Assembly: GCA_026874595.1 (NCBI GenBank)
Contig: CM049310.1
Span: 87,891,056-87,955,055 of the forward strand
DNA from: Sipunculus nudus
Taxonomy: Eukaryota > Annelida > Sipuncula > Golfingiida > Sipunculidae
Direction of reading: 5' to 3'
Length of the DNA: 64,000 bases
Notes under the pieces: model-generated
Seen by the model: the letters and a program-made list of their open reading frames with translations, nothing else
The model's database searches: none
Told to the model about the DNA's origin: nothing
In this document: piece by piece, positions 24,384 through 36,875 of the stretch
How positions within the stretch are numbered: position 1 is the stretch's first letter
Layout of the letters: the number at the start of each line of letters is the position of its first letter
Translations under genes and position numbers: made by a program

Positions 24384-26490
24384 CAGTTCTTTCATTGTTA
24401 AAGGTCCAATAATTCTGCCAAAAATCATTCAAGTAAACTTGAACAAAGGCCAGCTTAGAATAATTGTTGTGCCATGTAACAGAAGTTATAATTGAAACAA
24501 TAATTTTGCAGAAGAACAGTTTTGCAGTCCCCAGTTTGAGTTAGACATAATAATGGCCATAAGACCAACTTAAGTTTTCTGATATTTTTGAAAGAACCAT
24601 TTCCTACGATAATTCTTTTGAAAAATTGAATGATTCAACTTGACAGTTTCATCATAAACATTTTAAGCTGAAAGAGGCTAAAATTATGAGGTTTTTGCCA
24701 ATAGAAAACAGGTCAATGTAGGTGGCACATCAAAATCTGCAACTTCAAATATGAGTCATGTGACCAACTTTTGCACAATACTTGGTAATGCTAGCTTCTG
24801 TCATTTCTGAGATAACTATGTCAGTATGCTTACTTGGCCAAATGACCGTTCGAATTCATTTAACTCCACTAAAATTCATCAAATGCAAACCATTTGAACA
24901 AACTTAAGAGTGCTTGCCTCTTCTGTAAAATAGTGAACAATTTGGCTGGACCGTTTACAAGAAGACTTTTAAAGGTTTTTCAGCTTTTTCCCTATAAAAT
25001 CTAAGTAAATGCAGATAGCAAAAAACATAAGCTGAATCCAACAACATTTGAAATGTGACAGATAATTGCATAAAATCTGGGGATGGTAGCTCCTGCAATT
25101 CCTGAGAAATTATGGGTTGATATACAGATGACCAATGACCCCCGTACAAAAAAAGGTCAATGCAGGTGGCGCCACCAATACCTGAATTTCATATATGACT
25201 CATGTGACCAACATTGGCATAAAATTTGGTGATGATAGCTCTGGCCGTTTATGAGATTGTCATTTTAGTATGGTTTTTTGGACAGATGACTAGGTTCAAC
25301 TTCCTGTAATTTGGCCAAAAAAAAAACATTCTTGTCAATATTAACAATGGATAAGCTTAAATCTAAATGTCTGGAGGCATGATGTAACGGATGCTGATAA
25401 ACTGGTTCCAGGCTAGATGTATCTGCTTCACACAGCTAACATATATGGTAAAATGACTCAATTCAATCTTTATTATTCAGCCAAAATTCATTATTTGGAA
25501 CCATAAAAGACAATTACTATAAGAATTATTCAGGGGATTATTCTTCTAAAATATTAAACAAATTGGCCTAAAAGGCGTCAGCCAAAAAACGTTTTGCAGG
25601 TTTATAACTCATATGGGAAAATAAAGCAAAATGGCTAAGTTAAGCTTCCAATAACTCAGCCAAAAATCACTGAACCAAAACCATTTGAACAAACTTGAAT
25701 TATCAACATCTAAGGATAATTAGTGTGTGAGATTTAAGAATTTGGCCCAGTGGTTTTTTGAGAAGAAGATCTTTGTAGCCACTGAGCTAAAATGGGCTGT
25801 TATGGCATATGACTAAATTCAGCCAAAAGTCACTGAACTGAGACCATTTGAAAAAACTTCAGAAAGCACTACCCTAGGATCATTTCTGTGCAATATTAAA
25901 CAATTTGGCCAAATGGTTTCAGAGAAGAAGTTTTTGTAGCTGTCAGTATGATACGGGCACTGATGACCCCCGTTCAAAAAAGGCCGATGCAGGTGGCGCC
26001 ACCAATACCTGAATTTCAGACATGACTCATGTGACCAACAATGGCATAAAATTTGAGATTGTGATGACAGCTCCAGCCGTTTCTAAGATTGTAATTTTAG
26101 TATGCTTTTTTGGACAGATGTTTAAGTTCAACTAGCTGTAACTCGGCCAAAAATCACCAAACTTAAACCATTCGAACAAACTTGAGAGAGATTGTTCCAG
26201 GGATCATTTCTGTGAAATATTGGACAATTTGGCTGAACAGTTTCAGAGGAGAAGATTTTTAAAGCTTTTTTAGCTTTTTCTCTATAAAATCTAAGAAAAT
26301 GCAGTTAGCCAAAAATTAAGCAAAATCCGATAGAGTTTTTCAGATGACTAATTTTCTGCAGAAAATTTCTTGATGCTAACTCTTGCCGTTTTCAAGATAG
26401 TATGGGTTAACGTACAGACGAGGGACGACGGCAGACGGCCGACGGACGATGCCACACCATCGCGTAAGCTCACAGGTTCGCTAATAAAAA
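24384..26490 (+). mobile_element. Tandem-unit element, younger copy
   Basis: This copy parallels 19993-21160 from CAGTTCTTTCATTGTTAAAG onward and is longer because of an internal duplication. The segment from GACCCCCGT through GGTGGCGCCACCAATACCTG recurs 827 bp apart (palindromes at 25165 and 25992). The 3' end has a GACGGACGATGCC tail, then CACCATCGCGTAAGCTCACA and an A-rich stretch. The palindrome CpG is intact in two units. A weaker GGTGGCACATCA lies at 24721. Non-coding. Confidence 0.75.
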
Positions 26491-26522
26491 AAAACGCCCA
26501 CCCGCATTGATTCCTGAAAAAA

Positions 26523-26558
26523 GTGCCTGAGAACCATACCTTTTTTTTATTTTGGCCT
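26523..26558 (-). repeat. Right arm of the inverted repeat pair
   Basis: GTGCCTGAGAACCATACC followed by T-rich sequence and GGCCT is the reverse complement of 21665-21701. Confidence 0.8.
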
Positions 26559-27734
26559 AATCACTAACTGGTTAAATGTAAAATGGATACAATATGCCAC
26601 ATGTAATATATATAACTTGCTTAAATAAAATGGGCACTTTGTAACATCATCAAATGAATAGGCTTTCAGGTCAGTTTAAGCCAGCTGACATTTTGCAAGC
26701 TGAGTCGAGCCATGAAACTCGGCTTACTACTACAGTGAGACGTCTTTTTGTCCAAGCCAGCTGCATTTGTGTGGCTTAAACGGCTCCGAGGTCCAAGTGA
26801 GAGAGATTCCCAGACAAAGTGGAGGAAATAGTAGTCAGTAAGAAACATAGATACCGTCCTGGTGGAAGCAATGATACTTGGAAAATGGTTCTTAAAATGG
26901 GATATTAATCTGTGTCCAGTATACACAAAATATGCAACAATAAAGACAACCCTGGGAACAGCCATGACCATAATTTGAGCTGGGCAACAGGTGGTTCATG
27001 CAGAATAGTAAAAACATGTTTGTAGATCAGGAGTACATGAACTATTGGATCAAGGCAATGTTATCATTGGAAAAGTTTTTGAGTGCATGTAAAACCATTA
27101 TTTTTCATGTGCAGCAGCAAGATGGTTGTAAATTGAGCTTTATATCTTATTTTTATCATTTTTTTATTTTTCCTTGTCTGTGTTTTACAGGTAAGCTAAT
27201 CCAAACATATTTTATAACAATTCTAAAAATAGCACAAGTAACTCCTGAAATTAAATACTGTATACTTTTTATCAGTATAAATAATGTTCCTTTGAATATA
27301 TTCAGGTTTTGTTATATGAAATGAGCTGCTTATTATAAAAAAATTATATTTAAATGCACTACCATTAAAAATAACATTAAATTTGTACATAAGTCTGCCT
27401 TAAAATTTTAAATACATGAGCATAAAATTAGTCAGTTTTGACTGCTACTGAAACTTTACAAAAACATTTATATGCAGGTTAAAATTAATATTTTATAAAA
27501 ATTAGAAAACACACAATCTGTCATTATTAGTCACATGTTGACCCTATATGACATTTTACATAGATATTCTTGATACTGAAACTTGGAATAAAGTGCTTGA
27601 GTTTACACAGACAGGGTTTTCAAGAATTTTGTTCAAAATACATGTAATGTTCAATTTGAGAGAATTCAGTAAAACATGAAAAACTGATCCTCACTCTGAG
27701 GGTTCATACTGATACATTAAAGAGGAAGGTTTCT
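26559..27734. other. No firm gene; GC-richer patch
   Basis: A 101-codon minus-strand open frame (26666-26971) has a hydrophobic segment near its start but no recognised family or splice support. It coincides with a GC-richer patch at 26650-26830. Confidence 0.35.
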
Positions 27735-28005
27735 TAACTTCAACAGGTAAATAAAAGTGAAAAGTGAATTTCAACTGGTAAATTAAAGTGAAACATATTT
27801 TCAACTGGTAAATTAAAGCAATGTTACTTTAAACTGGTAAATTAAAGTTAAAATTAATTTAAACTGGTATTTTAAGTTACAGCAAAAATTTAAAATCAAA
27901 GTGAAAAGTAACTTTTAAATGGTGATTTAAAGTGAAAAGTTGCCTTTGATTGGTAAGCTCAAACAGAAAGTTGTTTGAACTGGTAGATTCAAGTGAAAAG
28001 TTACC
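27735..28005. repeat. Degenerate 30-bp tandem repeat
   Basis: AACTGGTAAATTAAAGTGAA-like units have GGTA or GGTG landmarks at 27746, 27777, 27807, 27836, 27866, 27921, 27952 and 27982. Spacing is 29-31 bp, with one interval of 55. Confidence 0.9.
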
Positions 28006-28769
28006 AGCTGCGAAACTAACACACAATATTGGTGTGAGCCAATAAAACTCATGTCTCCATCGAGGTATGAACAAAGGTTTTGATGGAAAGCAGAGTTTAA
28101 GAATCATCTTATCCAAATGGATACACTGAAGGGACCCAGCAATGACAGGTTTGTGTAAGTCTTGAAACATAAATAAAGAATGAAGAGCTTTGGTCTCCAC
28201 TCAACTGAATATAAATACCTGGCAGATGAATGTAGATGCAAGTAAATTCTTCATAACTCTAATTGATTTTCTGATTTCATCACTAGAGTGTACTCTGGAT
28301 GTCATTTGAATATTCCCAATAGCTGGTCCCCAAGGCCTTGTAATTATTAAATGATTTGATTTATATTAACCCTATATTTCCATATCAATCAAATATTCCA
28401 TTTTTCCTACGTTGGTCATTCCATTTCAAAGAATGTTTTAATGAAAATATTTCCTTTCATATACTGATTTTTCTATCATGTGATATTCAATATTTAAAAA
28501 CAAACAAAAAGAAGTGTCTTAAACCCACTTACAGGTAATGAAAAACCAATTACTCAATATATTTTTATTGTGTTAATATATCATAATCTGCAGTGACCAC
28601 TAAGACCCCAATATCATTAGTCACATCTATTTCTTATTCATTTCCTGACTGAATTACCATGAAGAGTGTTGCTTGGACCACTGACCAATAACAGTTTATC
28701 TTTTCTGTCTACTTCATCCTTATCATTTCTGTTCAGATTAAGATTCTTGCTCCTTTATTGATATAAAGA
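28006..28769. other. No supported gene
   Basis: AT-rich sequence with only short open frames. Confidence 0.5.
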
Positions 28770-28840
28770 AGCCCTGGGCAGTCAAATGGTTAAATGCTTG
28801 GCTCCCTCCACTGGTGACCCAGGTTTGATCAACCGGAGTA
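28770..28840 (+). mobile_element. SINE tRNA-like head fragment
   Basis: GGGCAGTCAAATGGTTAAAT contains an A-box-like CAGTCAAATGG. About 30 bp later CACTGGTGACCCAGGTTTGA contains a decayed B box. It matches the head at 46800-46880 on the opposite strand (CCTGGTGACCTTGGTTCAAT). A T-run and the foldback-like element follow immediately. Confidence 0.5.
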
Positions 28841-29418
28841 GTTTTTTTTTATATATATATATATATGTTGAGGCTCAGATTAGAATCTGGCCCAATTTAA
28901 AACTGGGCCAGCCCAGATCAAAATTTTGATTTGGACCGGCCCAGATCCAAATTCTAATCTGGGCCAGACCAGTTTTAAACTGGGCCAGCCCAAGGCTGGC
29001 TTCAATTACACTATATTTAACTAGCTGGCCTTTCATCAGTTCAGAGAATTTGTAAAACATTGTAAGACTGTAAGTCAAAAATAAATAATATTGAATGAAT
29101 TTATTTCATATTCTGTGAAAATATCATTTGTTGGATCCTGTCATATTTATTTTGTAATTTTACCTCTTATGTGAAATGTCTTATATATAATTATAAGATA
29201 ATCATGTTAAACATTGGTATTTTACAGCTAAAAACTAAAAATATAGCTTGCAGAACATGTGCATTAATTTAACAAACTACAACAAAATTAAATCAATAAT
29301 AATTAAATATATGTTACTCAATGTTAAGCTTGTGATCCAAGACCTGTAAATTCAAAATTTTATTTGTTATGTTAAGTTATTTATCATTTATCATAAGCTG
29401 GGGTTTTTTGTCTGTGAT

Positions 29419-29434
29419 CCCCCCCCCCCCCCCC
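29419..29434. repeat. Poly-C tract (16 C)
   Basis: Uninterrupted C run inside the foldback-like element. Confidence 0.95.
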
Positions 29435-30295
29435 ACTAATTCACCCATTAAAAACTTTGCACTTATTGTAACATTGGACCTAGAACTTATAACATACTAC
29501 ATATTAAAGAAAGAAGGCCCTGAAACATCTATTTAGATAGAACAGTGGGAACAATATTTACCAACTCAGCATTTTAACTATTGAAGGTAGCTAGAGAATA
29601 TTTGTATTGCAAGTTTTAACTATCTTCAATTTACATTTATATCAGTTAATAGATTAACTTTTTTTAAGTTATTAATTCCAAAGTGAAAACTCCACCATAT
29701 TTGTCACCCTCTGAATTAAAATTCTAAATTCCAATTTTCACTCATGTTCACCTTTATTTTTCAGACTGACAAATGACAACAATCATATCATTTTCTCAGC
29801 TGTTGATTTTCTGCTATTGAAAATTACAGAAATGGTATCACAAACCTCTCCCTACCCCCATGTTAGGGCACAATGTCATGCTGCTCACCCAAATGAGCAT
29901 CAAGACTGATAAATTACTTTTGTTCACTTATAAATGGGTAAAGCTGGTATTTAATTATGCATGTATATATTTAATATTACACATGAAATTTTGATATTTA
30001 GAACAGAAAATTATCTGTTAAGTTGAAAATTTTGTTTTGTTATTAAGTAAAGTAGATGTCTCAGAACTGATACATATTCTAAACTGTGATTAATTATGGT
30101 AGTTGGTTTACGTGAAGTTCAAATGTGAACTTGTATGCTTGAAGAATAGATGAATCAAAAGAAGCACATCACATTTGTTCATTAGCTTTTTTCTCACTAA
30201 AATGATCTTGTTCATGATGTGTTTTGTACCCTTTAAAATGGTGTTTCTGGAATAAATGTTTACTGTATTATCTGATTTAAGATGATAAAAATCAA

Positions 30296-30569
30296 GCTAG
30301 CCTAAGATTAGATTAGGATTCTGATCTGGTTAGGCCGAGTTTAAAATCAGTCCACCACAGGATTGTAATCTTGACTAGCCCAGATTAAAATTTTGATCTG
30401 GGCCAACCCAGTTTAAAATCAGTCCACCACAGGATAATAATCTTAACCAGCCCAGATCAAAATTCTGATCTGGACCAGCCCAGTTTAAAATCAGTCCAGA
30501 CCAGATTTAAATCCTGAAGTCTTCACCACAGGATTTTAATCTGGACCGGCCCAGATCAAAATTTTAATC
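30296..30569. repeat. Extra inverted-arm modules
   Basis: CCACCACAGGA marks module starts at 30352 and 30424 (72 bp apart), with a third at 30523. Each module has GCCCAGATCAAAATTYTGATCT-type and CAGTTTAAAATCAGTCC segments related to the terminal repeat. Confidence 0.85.
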
Positions 30570-30695
30570 TGGGCTGGCCCAGTTTAAAACTGGTCTGGCC
30601 AAGATTAAAATTTGGATCTTGGCCGGTCCAAATCAAAATTTTGATCTGGGCTGGCCCAGTTTTAAATTGGGCCAGATTCTAATCTGGGCCTCGAC

Positions 30696-32049
30696 ATATA
30701 CATACATTTTACTCAATATCAATTGACACTGAAAGGGTATGACCAATAATTTTCTTTGAGGAAAACTTAGTCTGGTGTATTGACAGACAGATGGACAAAC
30801 ATAAGGAGCTCAGACAGACAGCCAGACAGGTGATTCCTAGAGGGTATCCGTTTTCCAACCAGGGAACTACATTAAAACAAATCATCCCATTCCATTCAGG
30901 TAATTTTCATTAGGCTTTTTTCTAAAATCAAGAAAGCATCATTAATTTACTTTCAGACACCGTAATTCATAAAAGATACAACCTAATTCTCTCAAATGGG
31001 CTGGCAAAGTAGACATAATGAAAGCTAGTTAGTATTATGTGTGCAAATATTTCAACAATAATTGTGAGTATTAAAGTTAAAGTGGACATGACAGTTGACT
31101 CCATCAGCCGGTTAATGTAGAATTATGAATAACATTGGACAGACTGAAAGCCCTGTCGCTTTTATAAAAGATCAATTTCATTCAGGTGGTTCCAGTGGCA
31201 ATACTGCTGATCATGTTTTAGAACTATACTTAAATGACAAGCATGATTATATTTCACCTACTGCTGCAAACACAATAAAATGTACTTATATTTTCATTAT
31301 CAGTGTCTGGCAGGAAGTGCTATGCAATTTGCGGCAGCGGATGTCTATTCCTGGTATTTAAATTATAATGAAATCATAATAACAGTACAATGCTGAAGAA
31401 TCTTAATGAGCAAGCTAAGGATGAACATTGTTCACCTGTAATTAGATAAATTATAATTACAGCAATGATCCATCTGTAATTATCTGCTGCATAAAATACT
31501 GTCATGAAAAGATTTATGTCCTTAATGTAAAGAAAGTGATGTACCAGTATTCATGAACATTTTGGTTGTTACATGAATCCCGCTGTTGTTATCTGCCTCT
31601 GCATTTAAGACCAGGTTGATTAATTTTATTTCTCATATTACTTCAACAAAGACATGTTTATAAATGCAGAATAAGTGACAAAACATGAATCTTCTCAACA
31701 CCTGCACAGGTATAATTAAATAAACAAAACATTGTTTCAGAACTTTTTCAATTAATCAGGAAATGTATATTCCCAGACAGTTAAATATACTGTTCCAATG
31801 ATATGCGGTGCTACACAGTTTTCAGGTAATTTGAATTAATTTTATATTTAAGTTTATATCATAAGTTCATAAAAAATGATTAATACTATAAATAAAATTT
31901 TAAGTAGTCTTGATAAGTCTAGATATGGACTTCGGAGGACAGATCGTTGGAAATTAATGTAACAGCCATCTTACCTTATTCCATTTGATGTATTAAGACT
32001 GTGTTTGACAAAGTCAAGGCATGTACCTTTATTTTATAATTTAAAACAA
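30696..32049. other. No supported gene
   Basis: AT-rich. A short GACAGACAGCCAGACAGG repeat-tail-like piece lies near 30784-30830. No exon is supported. Confidence 0.5.
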
Positions 32050-32390
32050 AATTTTTTTTGAGGTAACCACCTCCACGCATTTTTGTTGTTTTATTGTCAA
32101 ATTCTTAATCTAAGCATGTTCTTCTGCATGGTTTCTATTTTGGTTTGGGACTATGTGACAGGGAAGTAGCACTAGCTTCTTATGTTAATTGGTTTCCTGG
32201 TGTCACTCAGGCCTGGTGTCTATTCACACTTGCTGGTCCTGGGTGTGTAATCATCCAAACTTCTGGGTCATAAAACTAAGGAACTCTCTAAAGATGCACT
32301 CATTTGTGAGTGATACACTTCTGTGGGGCACAGCCTTTCCATTAGCCTCCATGCAGAGCACTGTGCTCTACCCCTAGACCACTGAAGTCT
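32050..32390 (-). mobile_element. SINE with A-box head and hairpin/poly-A tail
   Basis: Read on the minus strand, the head has TGGTCTAGGGGTAGAGCAC, which fits the Pol III A-box consensus TRGYNNARNGG at every position. The 3' end has GGAGGTGGTTACCTC followed by an A run. The copy at 51120-51460 has the same order: head, then a CTCACAAAYGAGT motif, then hairpin, then A run. No clear B box is seen. Confidence 0.6.
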
Positions 32391-35300
32391 GAAGCAGGTT
32401 GATACAGTTGTTACCTCCCCCATTGAAGCTTTCAGAGGGTTATGTGACCATCTTGGTGTGTGTCTGAACAATAAAGCGGAAAATTCTCAGTGGCCTTTGT
32501 TGAGATTTGGTGAAGATATAAGGGCCATAGGTAAAAGAACAAACAGTAATTTTGAGTTGGGATTGGTTAAATTTGAATATGCCGATCTTGTCCAGCCAAA
32601 CACTGTCCTATTTCTGTCCCTGCACAACATCTTCACAAATGTATCCATCTAATACCAAGATTTGATAATATCTTCTTTAGGCTATGGTGCACTCTTCCAG
32701 AAACTTCTATTAGAATTTACTAACTGTGAGTAAAATCACAGTCCAGAATATAATTATCGCCAAGTTGTCTGACAATGTAAGGCCAAAAAACTTGATTTAA
32801 AATGTTCCTTCAGATTCTTACAACAATGTTTATGTACTTCACAGAGTGCTTCATATACACTGATCTGCATATACATACATGGTTTAACATCACAATTAAT
32901 GCTTTGAATGCAAATGGCAAGGCCCAGATCCAAATCTTGATCGAGCTTTAGGCATGAGGATTTGGTCTGAAATAATCACCTTGACACACACACACACACA
33001 TATATACATAACATATTTAACATACTTAATTCTTGTAATTTGATTCTTAATTCTTGTAATTATTTATATATTTATATATACACATATAATTATATCCACA
33101 TATTCAGAAAATCAGAGAACAACTAGAGTTTGACACTGGTGCACCTAAACCCTGCATTTGGCCCTTCTAAATAAGCATTTCCCTTTGTCAACAAGAGATA
33201 AGTGTTCCCACAACCACCAGACAAAAGTGGCTTACCCTAATCCTAAGGCAATCAGTCCACAGTTGGTGTCAAACTTCTCTGGCTTAAATCCAGAGTGAAG
33301 GGGCTCAGGATGTCTCAGATACACTTTGATTGATCATATTTGTTTCCATCCTGCCAGCTCTGTTCTCCTCTCCCACAGAGAGTTCATCAAAGTGAACTGT
33401 AAAATGTATCCTCGGTGACATGACCAATCTTTGTAATACTGTTTCAGATCTAAGGTGCTTAATTCAATCATCACCTGTAAATGGTACAAGATAGCTTTGA
33501 TTAAAGCTGATCCCAGGAAAAGACTCAAGGATTTCTCTTAAACCTGATTTAAACATCCACCAAACTTTTTTTTATTTTTTATTATTCTAATCTGGACTTG
33601 TGAATGGTTTGTAAGAATTCATCAGCTGAGATTACAGTTCAGCACAGACCACTGATATTGGCAGTGCTGAAAGATCTACTTAATATACGCCAGCAGAGTG
33701 CTAAGTGGAGATCAGCTTATGTGAAGACTTCATTAAACCTGGCTTGTGCACAGATATATGCTTCACTGACCTGCTTAATATTAAGCTGCGCAAAGCAAGG
33801 GCTATTGTTTCACAAGACTGTGAGTATGTATCTGCAAGATATCTGAAGAACGGTACAATGGATGTTAATAGAACTTCATATAAAGGTTGGAAATGGAAAA
33901 TGTCAGTGATTAAATTTTGGTGTTGTCCCCATGTAAATTACCCTGGATTGACTTTTTTTTATGAGGTTTGGTACATATGTTCACTGCTAATGGGGTAACA
34001 GCATGTGATCATATGCCCATCTATGAAGCACAATTACATGACATCACTTAGAAAAATGTCTAAAGTGTGATTTTTGATATATCTAGCATAAGTCTATCAG
34101 CATACACAAATTTTTCTAGACACGTTTTCACTGAAAAAAAAATTCCCAGGAGTGATATATAGTTCAACATTTTATCCAAGTCACCATTTATACAATGTTC
34201 ACAGGGTTTGTATCACCGTATTAGAAGCTTTTTCATTTGACATAAAATCCTGCATGAATAACAACTGAATGACTTCCCAATTTGTCATAACAAACATTTG
34301 CAAATTGTTCAATTTATTAAATATCTCTGATAAGAGTTTGTACACCAACCACGTAGCAAACTTCATGGAACTTCTAGGTCCAGATTTACAATACTGAAGG
34401 TCCTTTCTGTTGCAGCAATAATGTACATCAAAGTGAGAAAAAACAATCACAAACCTTCAGTAAATAAGTGCCCAGAATCTGATAATATACTAACAGGAGG
34501 AAATGAAAAAAGCTAGAGAAAGCAGAAGTGGTACATAATGCAAGGACATTGCAATTGACCTAACCACCAAAGCCACCCCTTTGTCCTTACTATGTGAATG
34601 AGCTCTCGAATATGCTCCTACACAGAAGGCTTCCCATGTCTAAGGTTGCGAGAGCTGTTAATAATACTATAGTGACATCACAAAGATGTCACAAAGGTTG
34701 GTGGTATGTGACATCGCATTGACTGATGTCATCAGCTTGAATTACTATATATATCTCTGTTGTCCAATGAATGTGTCACAATCATTGTGAAGTGATAATT
34801 GTCATATATTGGATCATTTGTCTCACACAAATTTAGTACAGATTAAGGTAGGACATTTTTATTCACTCTGTAAAAGGTGACATAGCTCTGCAACCTTTGG
34901 CCTAGAATTTTTATACTGTCACTTTATATTATATTATATATAAGATATTATATATTATATATAAATATTCCAGACAAACATCCAGACAGGTGTACTGGTA
35001 TAGATGACATAATTACATGTGTTTTGTTTTGGAGAGTCGCAGAAATTATGGAAATTCTGCTTATATCAGGTGATTGACTGTTTACATTGCCAACAATAAC
35101 TTGATTGGTTGCTTGCTACTGCACTGCCCATGATTATTCATTGAATGAATATGCCATGAAGGTAACATAGAGTTCATGGTTACATAAATTACTGCAATGG
35201 AAAAAGCAATAAAGACTTTCAAAGCCTTGAAATGTTGAAGATATCCCTCTTGGTTCAAGTAGTTTCAAGGAGACATAGGCACCCTGTTTGATGCAGATTG

Positions 35301-36407
35301 TAACAATATATGGATTAAAAAAAAAACACTGATTCATAAAGTTTTCATGTCCAATAAGGTATGGCATCTAGAAATTTGGACATCTTGTATACGGTAAATC
35401 AAATGGGTGTCAGACCCCTTGGTTTCTTTGCCTTGTGAAGGCCTTAAGAAGACAAGACTTCTCATAAGGGGTGATTTGTACCTAACATATCCAGACTACC
35501 TTGTCATTAAGGGCTATTCTTTAGAGAAGTTATTATTCTGGTCTCAAGGCCAGTGGTCCTTCCCAGACACATTACTGTACTCTCCAGCATGTGGCATCAG
35601 CTGCCAGCATCGCTGGCTAAGAAGAGTAGATTGTTGTCCCAATGGTGTTCTTCCAAGTGTCCTTATTATAAATTTACCTCAGGATTGGCCATCTGTCCCG
35701 TAATGGAAGTAGGATCTTGTTGACACTTCAGTAAAACCATCTTTATATTGCCCCCAGGGCACCATGGTTAAGAGATTCAGGAAAAATGTACCGCATGTTA
35801 TTGGCGGTAGATCAGTAACTTAGGCAGTTAATTCACAAAAGCTGGTCACTTCCCTGCAAGTTGCTCATTGCTTAATGCTGTGTCAGCTTAAAAGGAGTTT
35901 GCAGTATCATGTCAAACTGTGTGTATGAAGTAAAGAGTATATAGCTGAGTGTCCTAATTACCTTCAGTTTACTGAACCTGCATAAAATATATTTAACACT
36001 TTTAGGCCTTTTCTTCATTCAACATTGTGAAGTAATGGAAAGCAGGACTAAAAATTTCACAAGTAATTATTTTTTATTGGCGCATACATATTTGCAAGAT
36101 ATTAAAGGAAAAGTATGCATTAAAGTTTCACATGAAAGGACATACAAAATCATATTTTGGTTAAGATAACTATATTTCCAGTGTCTGTTTTGTAACATCT
36201 TTATTATAACCATCATTATTATTACCTGTTTGTTTACAGTAGTCACTATCAAAGTAACTATTATTTTTTTTTTCTTTATAGATGAAGAAAAGATAATTTC
36301 TGGATGTTTTCATTATTAGGAGGAAAAATAAAAATTCTTATTTCTCACCATAAAATCCCTTATTTTTCTTTCCAAAGAATAGAATATACTTGTTAGATCA
36401 TCTTAAT
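32391..36407. other. No firm gene; microsatellites
   Basis: A (CA)n tract lies at 32984-33000 and a TATATTATA-rich tract at 34925-34966. A solitary piece at 32922-32940 (GGCCCAGATCCAAATCTTGA) matches the foldback-like terminal repeat. Exon-like but strand-ambiguous sequence lies near 33350-33415. A 98-codon open frame at 35407-35703 has no recognised domain. Confidence 0.45.
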
Positions 36408-36469
36408 ATGGAACAAAACACATATTATTTGTACATATTATTTGTATGGCTACTTTGTTGTGCTGCAAG
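36408..36469 (+). CDS. Possible signal-peptide exon of a secreted Cys-rich protein
   Basis: The ATG at 36408 opens a frame of 20 codons plus two bases that reads as a signal peptide: a short polar start (MEQNT), a hydrophobic core rich in Y, L, I, F, V and W, then CCAA as a small-residue cleavage region. It is cut by a donor AAG|GTAACT at 36469/36470, leaving phase 2. The cysteine-rich exon lies about 400 bp downstream on the same strand, which fits a secreted precursor. Caveats are the short length and a 13-bp tandem duplication (CATATTATTTGTA) that creates part of the hydrophobic core and could make the resemblance accidental. Confidence 0.4.
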
Positions 36470-36499
36470 GTAACTCTTACATAATATTTTGCTTTACAG

Positions 36500-36548
36500 A
36501 TTTCAGCATTTGACATTCAGTCTTTTTCATTTTATATATCATGTTCAG
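36500..36548 (+). CDS. Candidate middle exon linking signal and Cys-rich exons
   Basis: A 49-nt stretch lies between an acceptor TTTTGCTTTACAG and a weak donor CAG|GTTATT. Its length converts the phase 2 of the upstream exon to the phase 0 needed downstream, and it is open in that frame for 16 codons. It has no cysteine and no dibasic processing site. Phase fit alone has a one-in-three chance, so this is tentative. Confidence 0.25.
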
Positions 36549-36875
36549 GTTATTTGCTTTTTACTATAACTTGAATTGCACAGTTGGAAAATATTAATCA
36601 TACACAACATATCATGATATTAAAGGAGCCTTGCCTTAACTGAAAATAACCTTGAAACCTGATATAAACAGAGATGATGATGGTAAGAACATTTTCTGAT
36701 GGAGTCTGAGGAATTCTTTTTTAACATTTTTCTTGGAGGTATATCCACAGCAGATTCCTTTCATGGCCATACAGGAATTTATTTTACCTGGGTATGGTTC
36801 ACTTTGTGAGACAGATTATGCTGCTGACTGATTTTGGAATGATCTGTATATATTTTTTCTTGGTTATCTTTTCAG

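Larger units (their letters stand above)
28867..30695. mobile_element. Foldback-like non-autonomous DNA element
   Basis: Terminal inverted repeats of 126 bp (28867-28992 and 30570-30695) align without gaps and with about five mismatches. They start GTYGAGGCYCAGATTAGAAT. They are made of nested palindromic pieces such as CAGATCAAAATTTTGATCTG, GGGCCRGCCCAG and CAGTTTTAAACTGG. On the right, further modules extend inward to about 30296, so the repeat-rich arms differ in total length, as in foldback/Galileo-type elements (family comparison is inference). The 1.3-kb centre is AT-rich, has no convincing open frame and includes a C16 tract. The target duplication cannot be read because both flanks are AT dinucleotides. 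Confidence 0.85.

Noticed and set aside
26666-26971. 101-codon minus-strand frame with a hydrophobic start
   Set aside because: No family resemblance or splice context; kept only as a note on a GC-richer patch.
33350-33415. Exon-like segment readable on both strands with good acceptors
   Set aside because: Strand is ambiguous and neither reading exceeds 21 codons; no linked exons were found.
35407-35703. 98-codon plus-strand frame upstream of the Cys-rich exon
   Set aside because: No signal peptide or domain and no donor in a compatible phase was seen.
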